Assembly: GCA_900321275.1 (NCBI GenBank)
Contig: ONVI01000003.1
Location: 1-64,000 of the forward strand
DNA: 64,000 nucleotides
Source: an uncultured Eubacteriales bacterium
GTDB lineage: Bacteria; Bacillota; Clostridia; Oscillospirales; Oscillospiraceae
Direction: 5' to 3'
Shown one piece after another: positions 34,583 through 43,762 of the stretch. The notes beneath the pieces were generated by a model that was not told the origin of the DNA, searched no databases, and saw nothing but the letters and a program-made list of their open reading frames with translations. Made by a program: the position numbers and the translations under genes. Position 1 is the stretch's first letter, and the number at the start of each line of letters is the position of its first letter.

Positions 34583-35671
34583 ATGTCGGGCAATAACAAG
34601 AATGTCCACAGAGAACCCCTGACCGACGCGCAGCTCCTGATGGTCATCAGTATCGGCATCTTCGCTGCCATGTACCTCGGGGCGATGGTCACACTCGGCG
34701 GCGGTTTTCTGAAGGCCCAGCAGATTTTTGACCTGCTGAACGACAACGCGGCGCTCATCATCATCTCCTGCGCCCTGACGGTCGTCATGATCGGCGGCGG
34801 CATCAACATCTCCGTCGGCGGCGTGATCGGCCTGACGGTCATGAGCTGCGCTCTCTTCCTCAATAACTGCACAATTGGGAGCGACTTTGTGACCATCCTG
34901 CTGACCTTCCTGCTCGCGCTCGGCATCGGCCTTGCGTTCGGCCTGCTCCAGGGCTTTTTGGTGAGCTATCTGGAGATTCAGCCCTTTATCGTGACGCTGG
35001 CCGGCATGTTCCTCGCGCGCGGCCTCACAACGATCCTCTCCGTCAACCCTGTCAAGGTGACGCACGCTGGCTTCCTCGCCCTGTCGAAGACCAAGCTGAA
35101 AATCTCCTGGCTCGGCTATGTGGCGCAAAACGGCAATCTCATCCCCGCCAAGATCGAAATCGGCGCGATCGTCGCCGTTGCCGTTGTGCTCATCATGTGG
35201 ATGGTGCTGCGCTATTTGAAGCTCGGCCGCAACATCTATGCCCTCGGCGGCAACCGGCAGAGCGCGCTGATGCTGGGCATCAACGTCAAGAAAACCTGCT
35301 TTTCAAGCTACGTGATCAGCGGTGTGCTGAGCGGGCTTGCGGGCTTCGTGTTCCTTATGCACAAGCCGGCCGGCAACGCCAGCGTCGCCATGCGTAGCGA
35401 GATGGACGCGATCGCCGCCTCCATCATCGGCGGTACGCTTCTGACGGGCGGCGTCGGCAATGTGATCGGCTCCTTCTTCGGCGCGATGATCCTTGCGACG
35501 ATCCAGAAGATCATCGCTCTCAGTCCGCTCAACGCCTCCTGGTGGCAGGAGATGGCAAACGGCGCCATGCTCGGCTTTTTCATCATGCTGCAAAGCGTCG
35601 TCCTCTCCGCCCGCGCCAAGAGAAGGGGAAAACTTGAGGCGAATCAGCAGGGACACCCGAAAAAAGAATAG
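34583..35671 (+). CDS. yjfF: Sugar ABC transporter permease (YjfF-like)
   Basis: The 362-residue product is the second permease. ALIIISCALTVVMIGGGINI SVGG near residue 55 is the family motif, and QPFIVTLAGMFLARGLTTIL lies near residue 130. The C-terminus includes MDAIAASIIGGTLLTGGVGN and ends in a basic tail. The YtfT plus YjfF pairing is typical of galactofuranose and arabinofuranose importers, which supports the assignment of the operon. A terminator follows at 35766. Confidence 0.9.
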   Translation: MSGNNKNVHREPLTDAQLLMVISIGIFAAMYLGAMVTLGGGFLKAQQIFDLLNDNAALIIISCALTVVMIGGGINISVGGVIGLTVMSCALFLNNCTIGSDFVTILLTFLLALGIGLAFGLLQGFLVSYLEIQPFIVTLAGMFLARGLTTILSVNPVKVTHAGFLALSKTKLKISWLGYVAQNGNLIPAKIEIGAIVAVAVVLIMWMVLRYLKLGRNIYALGGNRQSALMLGINVKKTCFSSYVISGVLSGLAGFVFLMHKPAGNASVAMRSEMDAIAASIIGGTLLTGGVGNVIGSFFGAMILATIQKIIALSPLNASWWQEMANGAMLGFFIMLQSVVLSARAKRRGKLEANQQGHPKKE

Positions 35672-35745
35672 CAGGCAGACAAGTACCGTACAAATTCCTC
35701 TTTTTTTCCAGCATTTGCGGCCGGAAAACGGCCCGGCCCTGCGGA

Positions 35746-35755
35746 ATTGTACAAT
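35746..35755. promoter_or_regulatory. AraR-like palindrome ATTGTACAAT
   Basis: This is a perfect ten-base palindrome, identical to the one at 27814-27823. It lies between the yjfF-like gene and the next promoter. CGTACAAAT at 35687 and GATTTGTATGTAT at 35838 are further half sites. Confidence 0.5.
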
Positions 35756-35765
35756 GCGACGAAAA

Positions 35766-35812
35766 ACCGGACTTTTTCAAAGCAATGGAAAAGTTCGGTT
35801 TTTTTATATAAT
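35766..35812 (+). terminator. Terminator of the furanose importer operon
   Basis: ACCGGACTTTTTC and GGAAAAGTTCGGT form a stem, followed by seven T residues, about 100 bases after the yjfF-like stop codon. Confidence 0.75.
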
Positions 35813-35871
35813 TCTTTGAAATAATCGAGTTAAAACAGATTTGTATGTATGAGAAAGAAAAAACGTGACAA

Positions 35872-35948
35872 ATTTGTATTGTTGATGCGGTCGAAAATGA
35901 GTTTTTGTAAGTACAACTGTTGACTTTCGTGACAAAAACCACTATGAT
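35872..35948 (+). promoter_or_regulatory. AraR operators and promoter of the second sugar importer
   Basis: AATTTGTATTG (35871) and the perfect TTGTA-AG-TACAA palindrome (35905-35916) lie immediately before TTGACT (35920-35925). The -10 box TATGAT (35943-35948) is 17 bases further. The layout copies that at 30806-30850, so both importers should respond to the same repressor. Confidence 0.65.
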
Positions 35949-36017
35949 ATAGACAGAAAATCCGAATGTGTTCGGATACAAAAGCAGCACACCAAAATAC
36001 GAAATGGAGGAAAAAAC

Positions 36018-37139
36018 ATGAAAAAGATCCTGGCACTGGTTCTTGTCCTGACCCTGATGTTCAGCCTTACCGTTCCCGCGTTTGCAGCGGATGACAAGAT
36101 CAAAATCGGCATCTCCATCTGGAGCTCCACCGACACCCTCGGCAGCGAATGCAAGCGCATGATCGACGCGGCGGCGGAAGCCCTCGGCGTTGAGACCCAG
36201 TGGGTCGACCAGGCGCACATCTCCGAGCAGGTCACCGCTTCCGCGGAAACCCTCGCCCTGGCTGACTGCGACGGCATCATCATCTGCAACTCCGCTTCCG
36301 CAGAGATGGGCTCCGTCATCAAGACCTGCGACGAGAACGAGGTCTATGTTGCCCAGTTCTTCCGCGTGATCGATCCCGAGGCCAACCCCGATGAGTATGC
36401 ACAGGCCTCCGCTTCTCCCTACTATGTCGGCGCTGTCCATGAGTCCGAGTTCGACAACGGCAAGACGCTCGTCACCATCCTTGGCGACAAGGGCTGCCGC
36501 AAGATCGGTCTCGAAGGCTGGGAGCCGGGCGACGCCACCTTCCTGGGCCGCTGGGAAGGCTACAAGGCCGGCGTTGAAGCCTGGAACACCGCTCACCCCG
36601 ACGACCAGATCGTTCTCCTTGAGCCCCAGTACGGCCGTACCACCACCGACACCGGCCGCGCCACCGCTGAGGCCATCATCGACGCCAATCCCGATATCGA
36701 CGCCCTGATCGTCGCCGGCGGCGGCGGCGACACCCTCCTCGGCGCGATCGCCGGCATCGAGGCTCGCGGCCTGACCGGCAAGATCGCCGTTGTCTCCACC
36801 GACTTCCTGCCCGACCTCGACGTCAAGCTCCAGACCGGCGCCATGGCCGCTGAGTCCGGCGGACACTACGCTGACCCCTTCTTCGCCTTCCTGATGGTCT
36901 ACAATGCCATCAAGGGCAACTACCCTGTCGCCACCGACGGCTTCTACGACATGGTCTTCCCCTACATGTACGTTGCTTCCCCCGAGGACTATGCCAACTA
37001 CGCACAGTACTTCACCGGCACTGAGCTGCCCTACTACCCCGAAGAGATCACCGCTCTTGCCGCTCTCGACTACGACGCTCTGGCTCAGGCCTGCGCCGAT
37101 CTGTCCGTCGCTGACGTCGTTGCCCGCCACGCGAAGTAA
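36018..37139 (+). CDS. Sugar ABC transporter substrate-binding protein (ribose/galactose-type fold)
   Basis: This 373-residue exported receptor has a signal peptide (MKKILALVLVLTLMFSLTVP AFA region). Its periplasmic-binding fold includes IKIGISIWSSTDTLGSECKR, GIIICNSASAEMGSVIKTCD, LVTILGDKGCRKIGLEGWEP and IDALIVAGGGGDTLLGAIAG. It does not closely match the YtfQ or ChvE groups, and I cannot name its ligand. Location and AraR-like operators imply an arabinose-related sugar or oligosaccharide. It is the first gene of a four-gene importer and is followed by a strong terminator. Confidence 0.85.
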   Translation: MKKILALVLVLTLMFSLTVPAFAADDKIKIGISIWSSTDTLGSECKRMIDAAAEALGVETQWVDQAHISEQVTASAETLALADCDGIIICNSASAEMGSVIKTCDENEVYVAQFFRVIDPEANPDEYAQASASPYYVGAVHESEFDNGKTLVTILGDKGCRKIGLEGWEPGDATFLGRWEGYKAGVEAWNTAHPDDQIVLLEPQYGRTTTDTGRATAEAIIDANPDIDALIVAGGGGDTLLGAIAGIEARGLTGKIAVVSTDFLPDLDVKLQTGAMAAESGGHYADPFFAFLMVYNAIKGNYPVATDGFYDMVFPYMYVASPEDYANYAQYFTGTELPYYPEEITALAALDYDALAQACADLSVADVVARHAK

Positions 37140-37159
37140 TTCAATCACCGGAAACGGGA

Positions 37160-37189
37160 TGCGGGTCTTTTGACCCGCACCCTTTTTTT
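37160..37189 (+). terminator. Partial terminator after the second binding-protein gene
   Basis: TGCGGGTC and GACCCGCA form a perfect eight-base stem with a four-base loop, then CCCTTTTTTT. It ends 15 bases before the permease start, so read-through must supply the downstream genes. Confidence 0.85.
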
Positions 37190-37203
37190 GTAGGAGGCAT
37201 AAC

Positions 37204-38154
37204 ATGTCAAAAACGATCGAGAAGCTCAAAGCCAGCAGATATTACGGTCTGATTCTGCTCTGCGCGATGCTTCTTTTCTTCTATGGGATCTTCAAGATCC
37301 TGACCCCCTCGAACTTCGGCTCTCTCAGCAATCTGTATACCTATCTGCAGTCCTCCATCATCTATTCCGTCGGCGGCTGCGGCCTCTATTTCATCGTTGT
37401 CATGGGTCTGTTCGACTTTGCGGTCGGCGCGAACATCGTGCTCTCCTCCATCGTCGGCGTCATCCTGGCGCAGAAGTACGGCTATGCCGGCTTCATTGTC
37501 GGATGCCTGGGCTGCGGCACGCTGATCGGCTTTTTGATCGGCATGCTCTACAACAGCCTGAACGTGCCGTCCATGATCGTCACGGTCGGCCTGATGCTGA
37601 TCTTCGAGAGTATCGCGGTCTATGTGGCGGGCGGCGTCAAGCAGACCCTGCCCGAGAACCTGCGCTTCTTCTCTGGCGCGCCCGGCAATATCATCCTGGC
37701 GGGTCTCGCCTTTCTGCTGATGTATTTCATCCTGAACTATACCAAAATCGGCACCTACTGCAACGCCATCGGCTCGAATGAGTTTGTCGCGAAGAACATG
37801 GGCATTGACGTCAAAAAGTACAAGCTCATCGGCTTCATGCTCCTCCACTTCTTTGTCGGCATCATGGCGATCCTTACGGTCTCCTACGGCACGACGATGA
37901 CGGCTCTCACCGGCATGAGCACCATGAGCCGCAACTTCCAGCCCCTCATGGGCACCTTCTTCGGCGTGGCCTTCCGCAAATACAAAATGCCCATCATCGC
38001 CATCATCGTCGGTGAGTTCATCATCACGATCATCTTCAACGGCTTTGTGGCGCTCGGCGCTCCGACGACGGTGCAGAACATCGTCACCGGCGGCGCGCTG
38101 CTGGCCATCGTCTCCCTGACCGCCAGAGGCGCCAAGGGCAGCGTCGTAAAGTGA
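37204..38154 (+). CDS. Sugar ABC transporter permease (ribose type), first
   Basis: The 316-residue membrane protein has about eight spans and follows the RbsC-like pattern. GGCGLYFIVVMGLFDFAVGA near residue 55 replaces the common DLSVG motif with DFAVG. NVPSMIVTVGLMLIFESIAV lies near residue 119. The ATG follows TAGGAGGC. With the permease at 39678 it would form a two-permease channel, as in the preceding importer. Substrate unknown. Confidence 0.85.
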   Translation: MSKTIEKLKASRYYGLILLCAMLLFFYGIFKILTPSNFGSLSNLYTYLQSSIIYSVGGCGLYFIVVMGLFDFAVGANIVLSSIVGVILAQKYGYAGFIVGCLGCGTLIGFLIGMLYNSLNVPSMIVTVGLMLIFESIAVYVAGGVKQTLPENLRFFSGAPGNIILAGLAFLLMYFILNYTKIGTYCNAIGSNEFVAKNMGIDVKKYKLIGFMLLHFFVGIMAILTVSYGTTMTALTGMSTMSRNFQPLMGTFFGVAFRKYKMPIIAIIVGEFIITIIFNGFVALGAPTTVQNIVTGGALLAIVSLTARGAKGSVVK

Positions 38155-38164
38155 GGTGCGGGAT

Positions 38165-39664
38165 ATGAGTGATAAAGTGCTTCTTGTTGCCGAGCATATC
38201 GATAAGCGTTTCGGCATAACCCACGCTGTCAACGACGTCTCCCTCACCATCAACGCCGGCGAGATCCGCGCCCTGATCGGTGAGAACGGCTCCGGCAAGT
38301 CCACCTTCTCTCAGATGCTCTGCGGCATTTATACCATCGGCGGCGGCACCTTCACCCTCGACGGGAAGGAACTCCACTGCCGCAACCAGGTGGAAGCCAA
38401 CAACGAGGGCGTCGCGATCATCGTGCAGGAGATGGGAACCCTCTCCGGCCTCACGGTCGCGGAAAATATCTTCCTCGGTCATGAGGAGCCCTTCATGCAC
38501 ATGGGCGTCAAGGACACCCGCGCCATGAACAAGGCGGCCCAGCGCCTGCTCAACGAGTACGGCTTCGAGCGCGTCAAGGCCTCCGACATGATCGACCTCT
38601 ACAACTTTGAGGACCGCAAGCTGGTCGAGATCGTCAAGGCGACTTACATGAAGCCCAAAATCCTGGTTGTCGATGAGACGACGACGGCACTTTCCCAGAA
38701 CGGACGCTATGAGCTGTATAAGATTATGGACGCCATCCGCGCCGACGGCCGCTCGGTCATCTTCATCAGTCATGACCTGGGCGAGGTCCTGACACATACC
38801 GACACCATCTCCGTCCTGCGTGACGGCGAGTATATCGCCACCGTCCAGACCAAGGACATGACCGAGGACGACCTGAAGCGTCTCATGGTCGGCCGCGAGA
38901 TCGGTACTGCCTACTACCGTACCGACTATGGCGAGACCATTTCCGGCGAGGTTGTGGTGTCCGTCAAGAATGTCAATGTACCGGGCGAGATTCATGACGT
39001 CAGCTTCGAACTGCACCGGGGAGAGATCCTCGGCTTCGGCGGCCTGTCCGAGTGCGGCATGCACGAGGTCGGCAAAGCGATCTTCGGCGCCTCCTGGGAC
39101 CGCACCGGCAGTGTGACGCTTGCCGACGGAACCCAGATCAACGACATCCCTACCGCCATCAAGCACTCCATTGCCTACGCTTCCAAGAACCGCGACGTGG
39201 AATCCATCATCATCAACGAGTCGATCCGCAACAATATCGTCCTTCCGTCTCTTGACGATCTGGCCGATCACGGTCTTCTCAACAACAAGAAGCTGACCGC
39301 CTTCGCCGACAAGTACGCGGCGGAAATGCAGACCAAGATGCAGAATGTCAACCAGTTCGTCTCCGACCTCTCCGGCGGAAACAAGCAGAAGGTCGTTCTG
39401 GCGCGCTGGATCGGAAAGGGGAGCGATATCCTCGTTCTCGACTCTCCGACCCGCGGCATCGACGTCAAGGTCAAGCAGGCCATCTACGGCTTGATGGCCG
39501 ATCTCAGGAAGCAGGGCAAGTCCATCATCATGATCTCCGAGGAAATCCCGGAGCTCCTGGGTATGGCGGACCGTATTCTCGTCATGAAGGACGGTCGGAT
39601 CAATGGCGAGTTCCTGCGTGATCCCAACCTGAGCGAAGAAGATCTGATCGCGAAAATGGTGTAA
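38165..39664 (+). CDS. Sugar ABC transporter ATP-binding protein with unusual motifs
   Basis: This 499-residue double ATPase has a normal first Walker A (GENGSGKST, residue 39). Its first signature is replaced by LYNFEDRKLVEIVKATY (near 146), while the first Walker B is intact (LVVDETTTALS). The second domain has the usual degenerate Walker A region (GGLSECGMHEVGKAIFG) and a canonical LSGGNKQKVVLARW. Its Walker B reads LVLDSPTRGID, so the catalytic Glu position is Ser (S427). The ATP-site arrangement is thus asymmetric in a non-standard way. ATG 38165 follows GAGGTG. Confidence 0.87.
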   Translation: MSDKVLLVAEHIDKRFGITHAVNDVSLTINAGEIRALIGENGSGKSTFSQMLCGIYTIGGGTFTLDGKELHCRNQVEANNEGVAIIVQEMGTLSGLTVAENIFLGHEEPFMHMGVKDTRAMNKAAQRLLNEYGFERVKASDMIDLYNFEDRKLVEIVKATYMKPKILVVDETTTALSQNGRYELYKIMDAIRADGRSVIFISHDLGEVLTHTDTISVLRDGEYIATVQTKDMTEDDLKRLMVGREIGTAYYRTDYGETISGEVVVSVKNVNVPGEIHDVSFELHRGEILGFGGLSECGMHEVGKAIFGASWDRTGSVTLADGTQINDIPTAIKHSIAYASKNRDVESIIINESIRNNIVLPSLDDLADHGLLNNKKLTAFADKYAAEMQTKMQNVNQFVSDLSGGNKQKVVLARWIGKGSDILVLDSPTRGIDVKVKQAIYGLMADLRKQGKSIIMISEEIPELLGMADRILVMKDGRINGEFLRDPNLSEEDLIAKMV

Positions 39665-39677
39665 GGAGGCGATGAAG

Positions 39678-40649
39678 ATGTCTAATACCGTCAAAAAAGA
39701 TCAGGAACCTTCCAAGCTGCGCAGCTTTCTGAACAGCGATACCTTCAAGGGCATGCTGCCCTTCATCGGCCTCGTGGTCATCATTGTCGCCATGAACATC
39801 ATGACCCAGGGCAAGATCCTGACGCCCAAGCGTCTGCGTCTTCTGCTCAGCCAGGTCTACTATCCGATGATCGTCGCCACCGGCGTCTTCTTTGTCATGA
39901 CGCTCGGCTCCATCGACTTTACGGAGGGCTCCACCCTCGGTCTCGCGTCGATCGTCGTCAGCAAGCTCTCGTTTATCAGCATCCCCCTCGCCATCCTCGG
40001 CGGCATTCTCACCGGCGCCGCCATCGGCGCGATCAACGGCTTTTTCCATGTGAAGTTCAAGCTTCAGAGCTTTATCATCACCATCTGCACGATGTATCTT
40101 TTCCGCGGCGTCTGCGCCTATCTGACGACCGAGACCGCCGTCCCTGCCAGCGCCGCGATCAAGGCGCTCGACCTGAACTGGCTCAAGATCACGATCACGG
40201 TCGGCGTTCTGCTCGTGGCATGGTTCCTCTTCCGCTTCACCCGCATCGGCAACGACGTCAAGGCCGTCGGCTCCGGCGAGATCGCGGCGCGCTTCTCCGG
40301 CGTCAAGACGGACAGGGTCAAGTTCCTGGCCTTCGTCGCGGCGGGCGCTCTCACCGGTCTTGCCGCCTTCGTCAATGTCGTCAAGGTCGGCTCCATCACC
40401 GCCACCGCCGGCAACCAGCTCGAGACGCAGATCCTCATCTCCCTCGTCCTCGGCGGCCTGCCCATCACCGGCGGCGCGAAGGTGCGCTTCTCCAATATCA
40501 TCGTCGGTACGCTGATGTACACCGTGCTGAATAACGGCCTGGTCATGCTGGGCTACGAGTCCCAGACCCAGCAGCTCATCAAGGGCGTCATCTTCCTGCT
40601 TTTCGTCGCCCTGACCATCGACCGCAAGGCTCTGAAAGTTATCAAGTAA
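39678..40649 (+). CDS. Sugar ABC transporter permease (ribose type), second
   Basis: This 323-residue permease has about eight membrane spans. MIVATGVFFVMTLGSIDFTE near residue 52 takes the place of the DLSVG motif, and FKLQSFIITICTMYLFRGVC lies near residue 117. Like its partner it departs from the consensus at the motif facing the substrate path. It starts at ATG 39678, eight bases after AAGGAGG (an ATG at 39672 is too close). araA begins 16 bases after it, so importer and catabolic genes form one operon. Confidence 0.85.
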   Translation: MSNTVKKDQEPSKLRSFLNSDTFKGMLPFIGLVVIIVAMNIMTQGKILTPKRLRLLLSQVYYPMIVATGVFFVMTLGSIDFTEGSTLGLASIVVSKLSFISIPLAILGGILTGAAIGAINGFFHVKFKLQSFIITICTMYLFRGVCAYLTTETAVPASAAIKALDLNWLKITITVGVLLVAWFLFRFTRIGNDVKAVGSGEIAARFSGVKTDRVKFLAFVAAGALTGLAAFVNVVKVGSITATAGNQLETQILISLVLGGLPITGGAKVRFSNIIVGTLMYTVLNNGLVMLGYESQTQQLIKGVIFLLFVALTIDRKALKVIK

Positions 40650-40665
40650 GAGGAGTTCAAAAGAC

Positions 40666-42132
40666 ATGCGTAAATACGAATTCTGGTTTGTCGTCGGCTC
40701 GCAGTTTCTCTACGGGCCCGAAACCCTGGCGATTGTAGACGCCCGCGCAAAGGAAATGGCGGCAGAGCTCTCCAAGGTTCTCCCGTATCCGCTGGTCTAC
40801 AAGGTGACCGCCAAGACCAACAAGGAGATTACCGACGTTGTCAAAGAGGCCAACTACCGCGATGAGTGCGCGGGTATCGTGACCTGGTGCCACACCTTCT
40901 CCCCGAGCAAGATGTGGATCGACGGCCTCAGAGATCTGCAGAAGCCCTGGCTCCACTTTGCCACCCAGTACAACAAGGAGATCCCGAATGACGAGATCGA
41001 CATGGACTTCATGAACCTCAACCAGGCCGCCCACGGCGACCGGGAGCACGGCTTCATCGGCGCGCGTCTGCGCAAGCCCAGAAAGATCGTCGCCGGCTAC
41101 TGGCAGGACGCCAAGGTTCATAAGCGCATCGGCGACTGGATGAAGGCCGCCGTCGGCGTTGCCGTGTCGAAGGACATGAAGGTCATGCGCTTCGGCGACA
41201 ACATGCGCGAGGTCGCCGTCACCGAGGGCGACAAGGTCGAAACACAGATCAAGCTCGGCTGGCAGGTCAACACCTGGGCCGTGGGCGATCTGGTGAAGGA
41301 AATGAACAAGGTCACCGAGGCCGAGATCGACGCGCTCGTCGCCGAGTATGAAAAGGCCTATGACATCGCCACCGACAATACCGCTGCCATCCGCTACCAG
41401 GCGAAGGAAGAGATCGCCATGAAGAAGATGCTGGATCGCGAGGGCTGCAAAGCCTTCTCCAACACCTTCCAGGATCTCTACGGCATGGAGCAGCTTCCCG
41501 GCCTCGCTTCCCAGCACCTGATGGCGCAGGGCTACGGCTACGGCGGCGAGGGCGACTGGAAGGTCAGCGCCATGACCGCCATCTTGAAAGCCATGGGCGA
41601 GGGCGGCAACGGTGCCTCCGGCTTCATGGAGGACTACACCTACCATCTGGTTGAGGGACAGGAGTACTCCCTCGGCGCGCACATGCTCGAGGTCTGCCCC
41701 AGCCTCGCTGCCGGCAAGCCCCGGATCGAGACCCACCACCTCGGCATCGGCATGAATGAGAAGGATCCCGCTCGCCTCGTCTTCGAGGGCAAGGCCGGCA
41801 AGGGCATCGTCGTGTCGCTCATCGACATGGGCGGCAGAATGAGACTCATCGTGCAGGATATCGAGGCCGTCAAGCCCATTCTCCCCATGCCGAATCTGCC
41901 GGTGGCCCGCGTCATGTGGCGCGCAATGCCGGATCTGACCACGGGCGTGGAGTGCTGGATCACCGCCGGCGGCGCGCACCACACGGTGCTCAGCTACGAC
42001 GTCTCCGCCGAGATGATGCGCGACTGGGCGCGGATGATGGATATCGAGTTTGTCCACATCACAAAGGACACAACGCCCGAGAAGCTGGAGGAAGAGCTGC
42101 TGGTCAAGGATCTGATCTGGAAGTTAAAGTAA
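40666..42132 (+). CDS. araA: L-arabinose isomerase
   Basis: The 488-residue enzyme converts L-arabinose to L-ribulose using a divalent metal. Clear signatures are FWFVVGSQFLYGPETLAIVD at the start, THSHTFSP-like VTWCHTFSPSKMWIDGL, and the metal-site region EGDWKVSAMTAILKAMGEGG. FMEDYTYHLVEGQEYSLGAH MLEVCPS carries the Glu and His ligands. The C-terminal VECWITAGGAHHTVLSYDVS holds the last His. Length is near the usual 495-500. It is followed nine bases later by the kinase and then araD. Confidence 0.96.
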   Translation: MRKYEFWFVVGSQFLYGPETLAIVDARAKEMAAELSKVLPYPLVYKVTAKTNKEITDVVKEANYRDECAGIVTWCHTFSPSKMWIDGLRDLQKPWLHFATQYNKEIPNDEIDMDFMNLNQAAHGDREHGFIGARLRKPRKIVAGYWQDAKVHKRIGDWMKAAVGVAVSKDMKVMRFGDNMREVAVTEGDKVETQIKLGWQVNTWAVGDLVKEMNKVTEAEIDALVAEYEKAYDIATDNTAAIRYQAKEEIAMKKMLDREGCKAFSNTFQDLYGMEQLPGLASQHLMAQGYGYGGEGDWKVSAMTAILKAMGEGGNGASGFMEDYTYHLVEGQEYSLGAHMLEVCPSLAAGKPRIETHHLGIGMNEKDPARLVFEGKAGKGIVVSLIDMGGRMRLIVQDIEAVKPILPMPNLPVARVMWRAMPDLTTGVECWITAGGAHHTVLSYDVSAEMMRDWARMMDIEFVHITKDTTPEKLEEELLVKDLIWKLK

Positions 42133-42141
42133 GGAGAAGCC

Positions 42142-43695
42142 ATGGATCTTACAAAAACTGCGCTCGGCATTGAGCTGGGCTCGACCCGCATCAAGGCCGT
42201 ACTGATCGACGAAAAGCACATCCCCATCGCTTCCGGCGATTTTGAATGGGAAAATCAACTGGTAAACGGTATCTGGACCTACTCCATGGACATGGTGCAT
42301 AAGGGGGTTCAGACCTGCTTTGCCAATCTCAAGGCCGATGTCAAAGCCAAATTCGGCGCAGAGTTCACCACGGTCGGCGCCATTGGCGTATCCGCGATGA
42401 TGCACGGCTATCTGCCCTTTGACAAGGACGGAAAGCAGCTTGCGGAGTTCCGTACCTGGCGCAACACCATCACCGGCGAGGCAGCCGAAAAGCTCACAAA
42501 CCTCTTCGGTTTCAACATTCCCCAGCGCTGGAGTATTGCACATCTCTATCAGGCTATGCTCAACGGGGAGGAGCATGTGAAGAATATTGCCTATCTGACC
42601 ACGCTGGCGGGCTATATCCACTGGCAGCTCACCGGCGAGAAGGTCATGGGCGTGGGCGAAGCCTCCGGCATGTTCCCGATCGACAGCACGAAATGCGACT
42701 ACGACGTGACCATGCTCCTGAAGTTCGAAACGCTGACCGGCACCGACCTGCGCACGATACTGCCCAAGGTGCTTCCTGCCGGTGCAAGGGCCGGAACGCT
42801 CACCGAGGCGGGCGCTCGCTTCCTCGATCCGACCGGCACGCTCAAGCCCGGCATTCCCGTGGCCCCCTGCGAGGGCGACGCGGGCACCGGTATGGCGGCG
42901 ACCAACTCCGTTCGCGTCCGTACCGGCAACGTCTCGGCGGGCACGTCGGACTTTGCGATGATCGTCACGGACAAGCCCCTCGGCGTCCACCGCGAGATCG
43001 ACATGGTGACCACGCCGGACGGCCTGCCCGTCGCGATGGTTCACTGCAACAACTGCACCAGCGACATCAACGCCTGGGTCAACCTCTTCTTTGAGTTCTG
43101 CGATCTCACAGACGCCGAGGAGAACAAGCCCGAGCTGTATGTAAAGCTGTTCAAAAAAGCGCTGGAGGGCGATCCCGACTGCGGCGGGCTGATGAGCTTC
43201 AACTACTTCTCCGGCGAGGGCGTAACCGATCTGGACGAGGGACGCCCGATTTTTGCCAGAACGCCCGACGCAAAGTTCACCCTGGCAAACTTCATGCGCG
43301 CACACATCCTCTCCGCACTGGCAACGCTCAAGATCGGCCTCGATATCCTGACGAGAACCGAACGCGTGGAGATCGACAAGCTCTACGGTCACGGCGGCTT
43401 CTTCAAGACGCCGGAGGTCGGGCAGCGGATGCTCTCCGCCGCAGTCGGCGCGCCGGTTTCGGTGATGGAGACAGCGGGCGAGGGCGGCCCCTACGGCATG
43501 GCCCTGCTCGCGGCCTACATGCTCTGGAAGCGTGAGGGCGAGAGCCTGCCGGATTATTTGGACAAAAGAGTTTTCGCCGACGCAAAATCCATGACGCTCA
43601 TGGCGGACGAGAAGGACGTCGAGGGCTTCAACAGCTTCCTGAGCCGCTACAAGAAGGCCCTGCCGATGGAGAAATGCGCCACGCAGGTTCTCTGA
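42142..43695 (+). CDS. FGGY-family carbohydrate kinase, probable L-ribulokinase
   Basis: The 517-residue kinase starts with [20 protein letters not shown] (phosphate-binding loop). It shows [20 protein letters not shown], the hinge [32 protein letters not shown] and the late [20 protein letters not shown]. It occupies the ribulokinase place between araA and araD, and phosphorylation of L-ribulose is the natural inference. Its sequence is not that of the classical AraB group, so I leave the symbol blank. A nine-base stem-loop lies between it and araD. Confidence 0.85.
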   Translation: MDLTKTALGIELGSTRIKAVLIDEKHIPIASGDFEWENQLVNGIWTYSMDMVHKGVQTCFANLKADVKAKFGAEFTTVGAIGVSAMMHGYLPFDKDGKQLAEFRTWRNTITGEAAEKLTNLFGFNIPQRWSIAHLYQAMLNGEEHVKNIAYLTTLAGYIHWQLTGEKVMGVGEASGMFPIDSTKCDYDVTMLLKFETLTGTDLRTILPKVLPAGARAGTLTEAGARFLDPTGTLKPGIPVAPCEGDAGTGMAATNSVRVRTGNVSAGTSDFAMIVTDKPLGVHREIDMVTTPDGLPVAMVHCNNCTSDINAWVNLFFEFCDLTDAEENKPELYVKLFKKALEGDPDCGGLMSFNYFSGEGVTDLDEGRPIFARTPDAKFTLANFMRAHILSALATLKIGLDILTRTERVEIDKLYGHGGFFKTPEVGQRMLSAAVGAPVSVMETAGEGGPYGMALLAAYMLWKREGESLPDYLDKRVFADAKSMTLMADEKDVEGFNSFLSRYKKALPMEKCATQVL

Positions 43696-43710
43696 GAAAC
43701 ACAAAAAGAT

Positions 43711-43738
43711 CAGTCGGCCGGAATTCTCTGGCCGACTG
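43711..43738 (+). terminator. Stem-loop between the kinase gene and araD
   Basis: CAGTCGGCC and GGCCGACTG form a perfect nine-base stem with a ten-base loop. There is no T-run, so it is probably a processing or stabilising element inside the operon. Confidence 0.5.
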
Positions 43739-43762
43739 ACTGTCAAAGAAAGGGATACCAAG

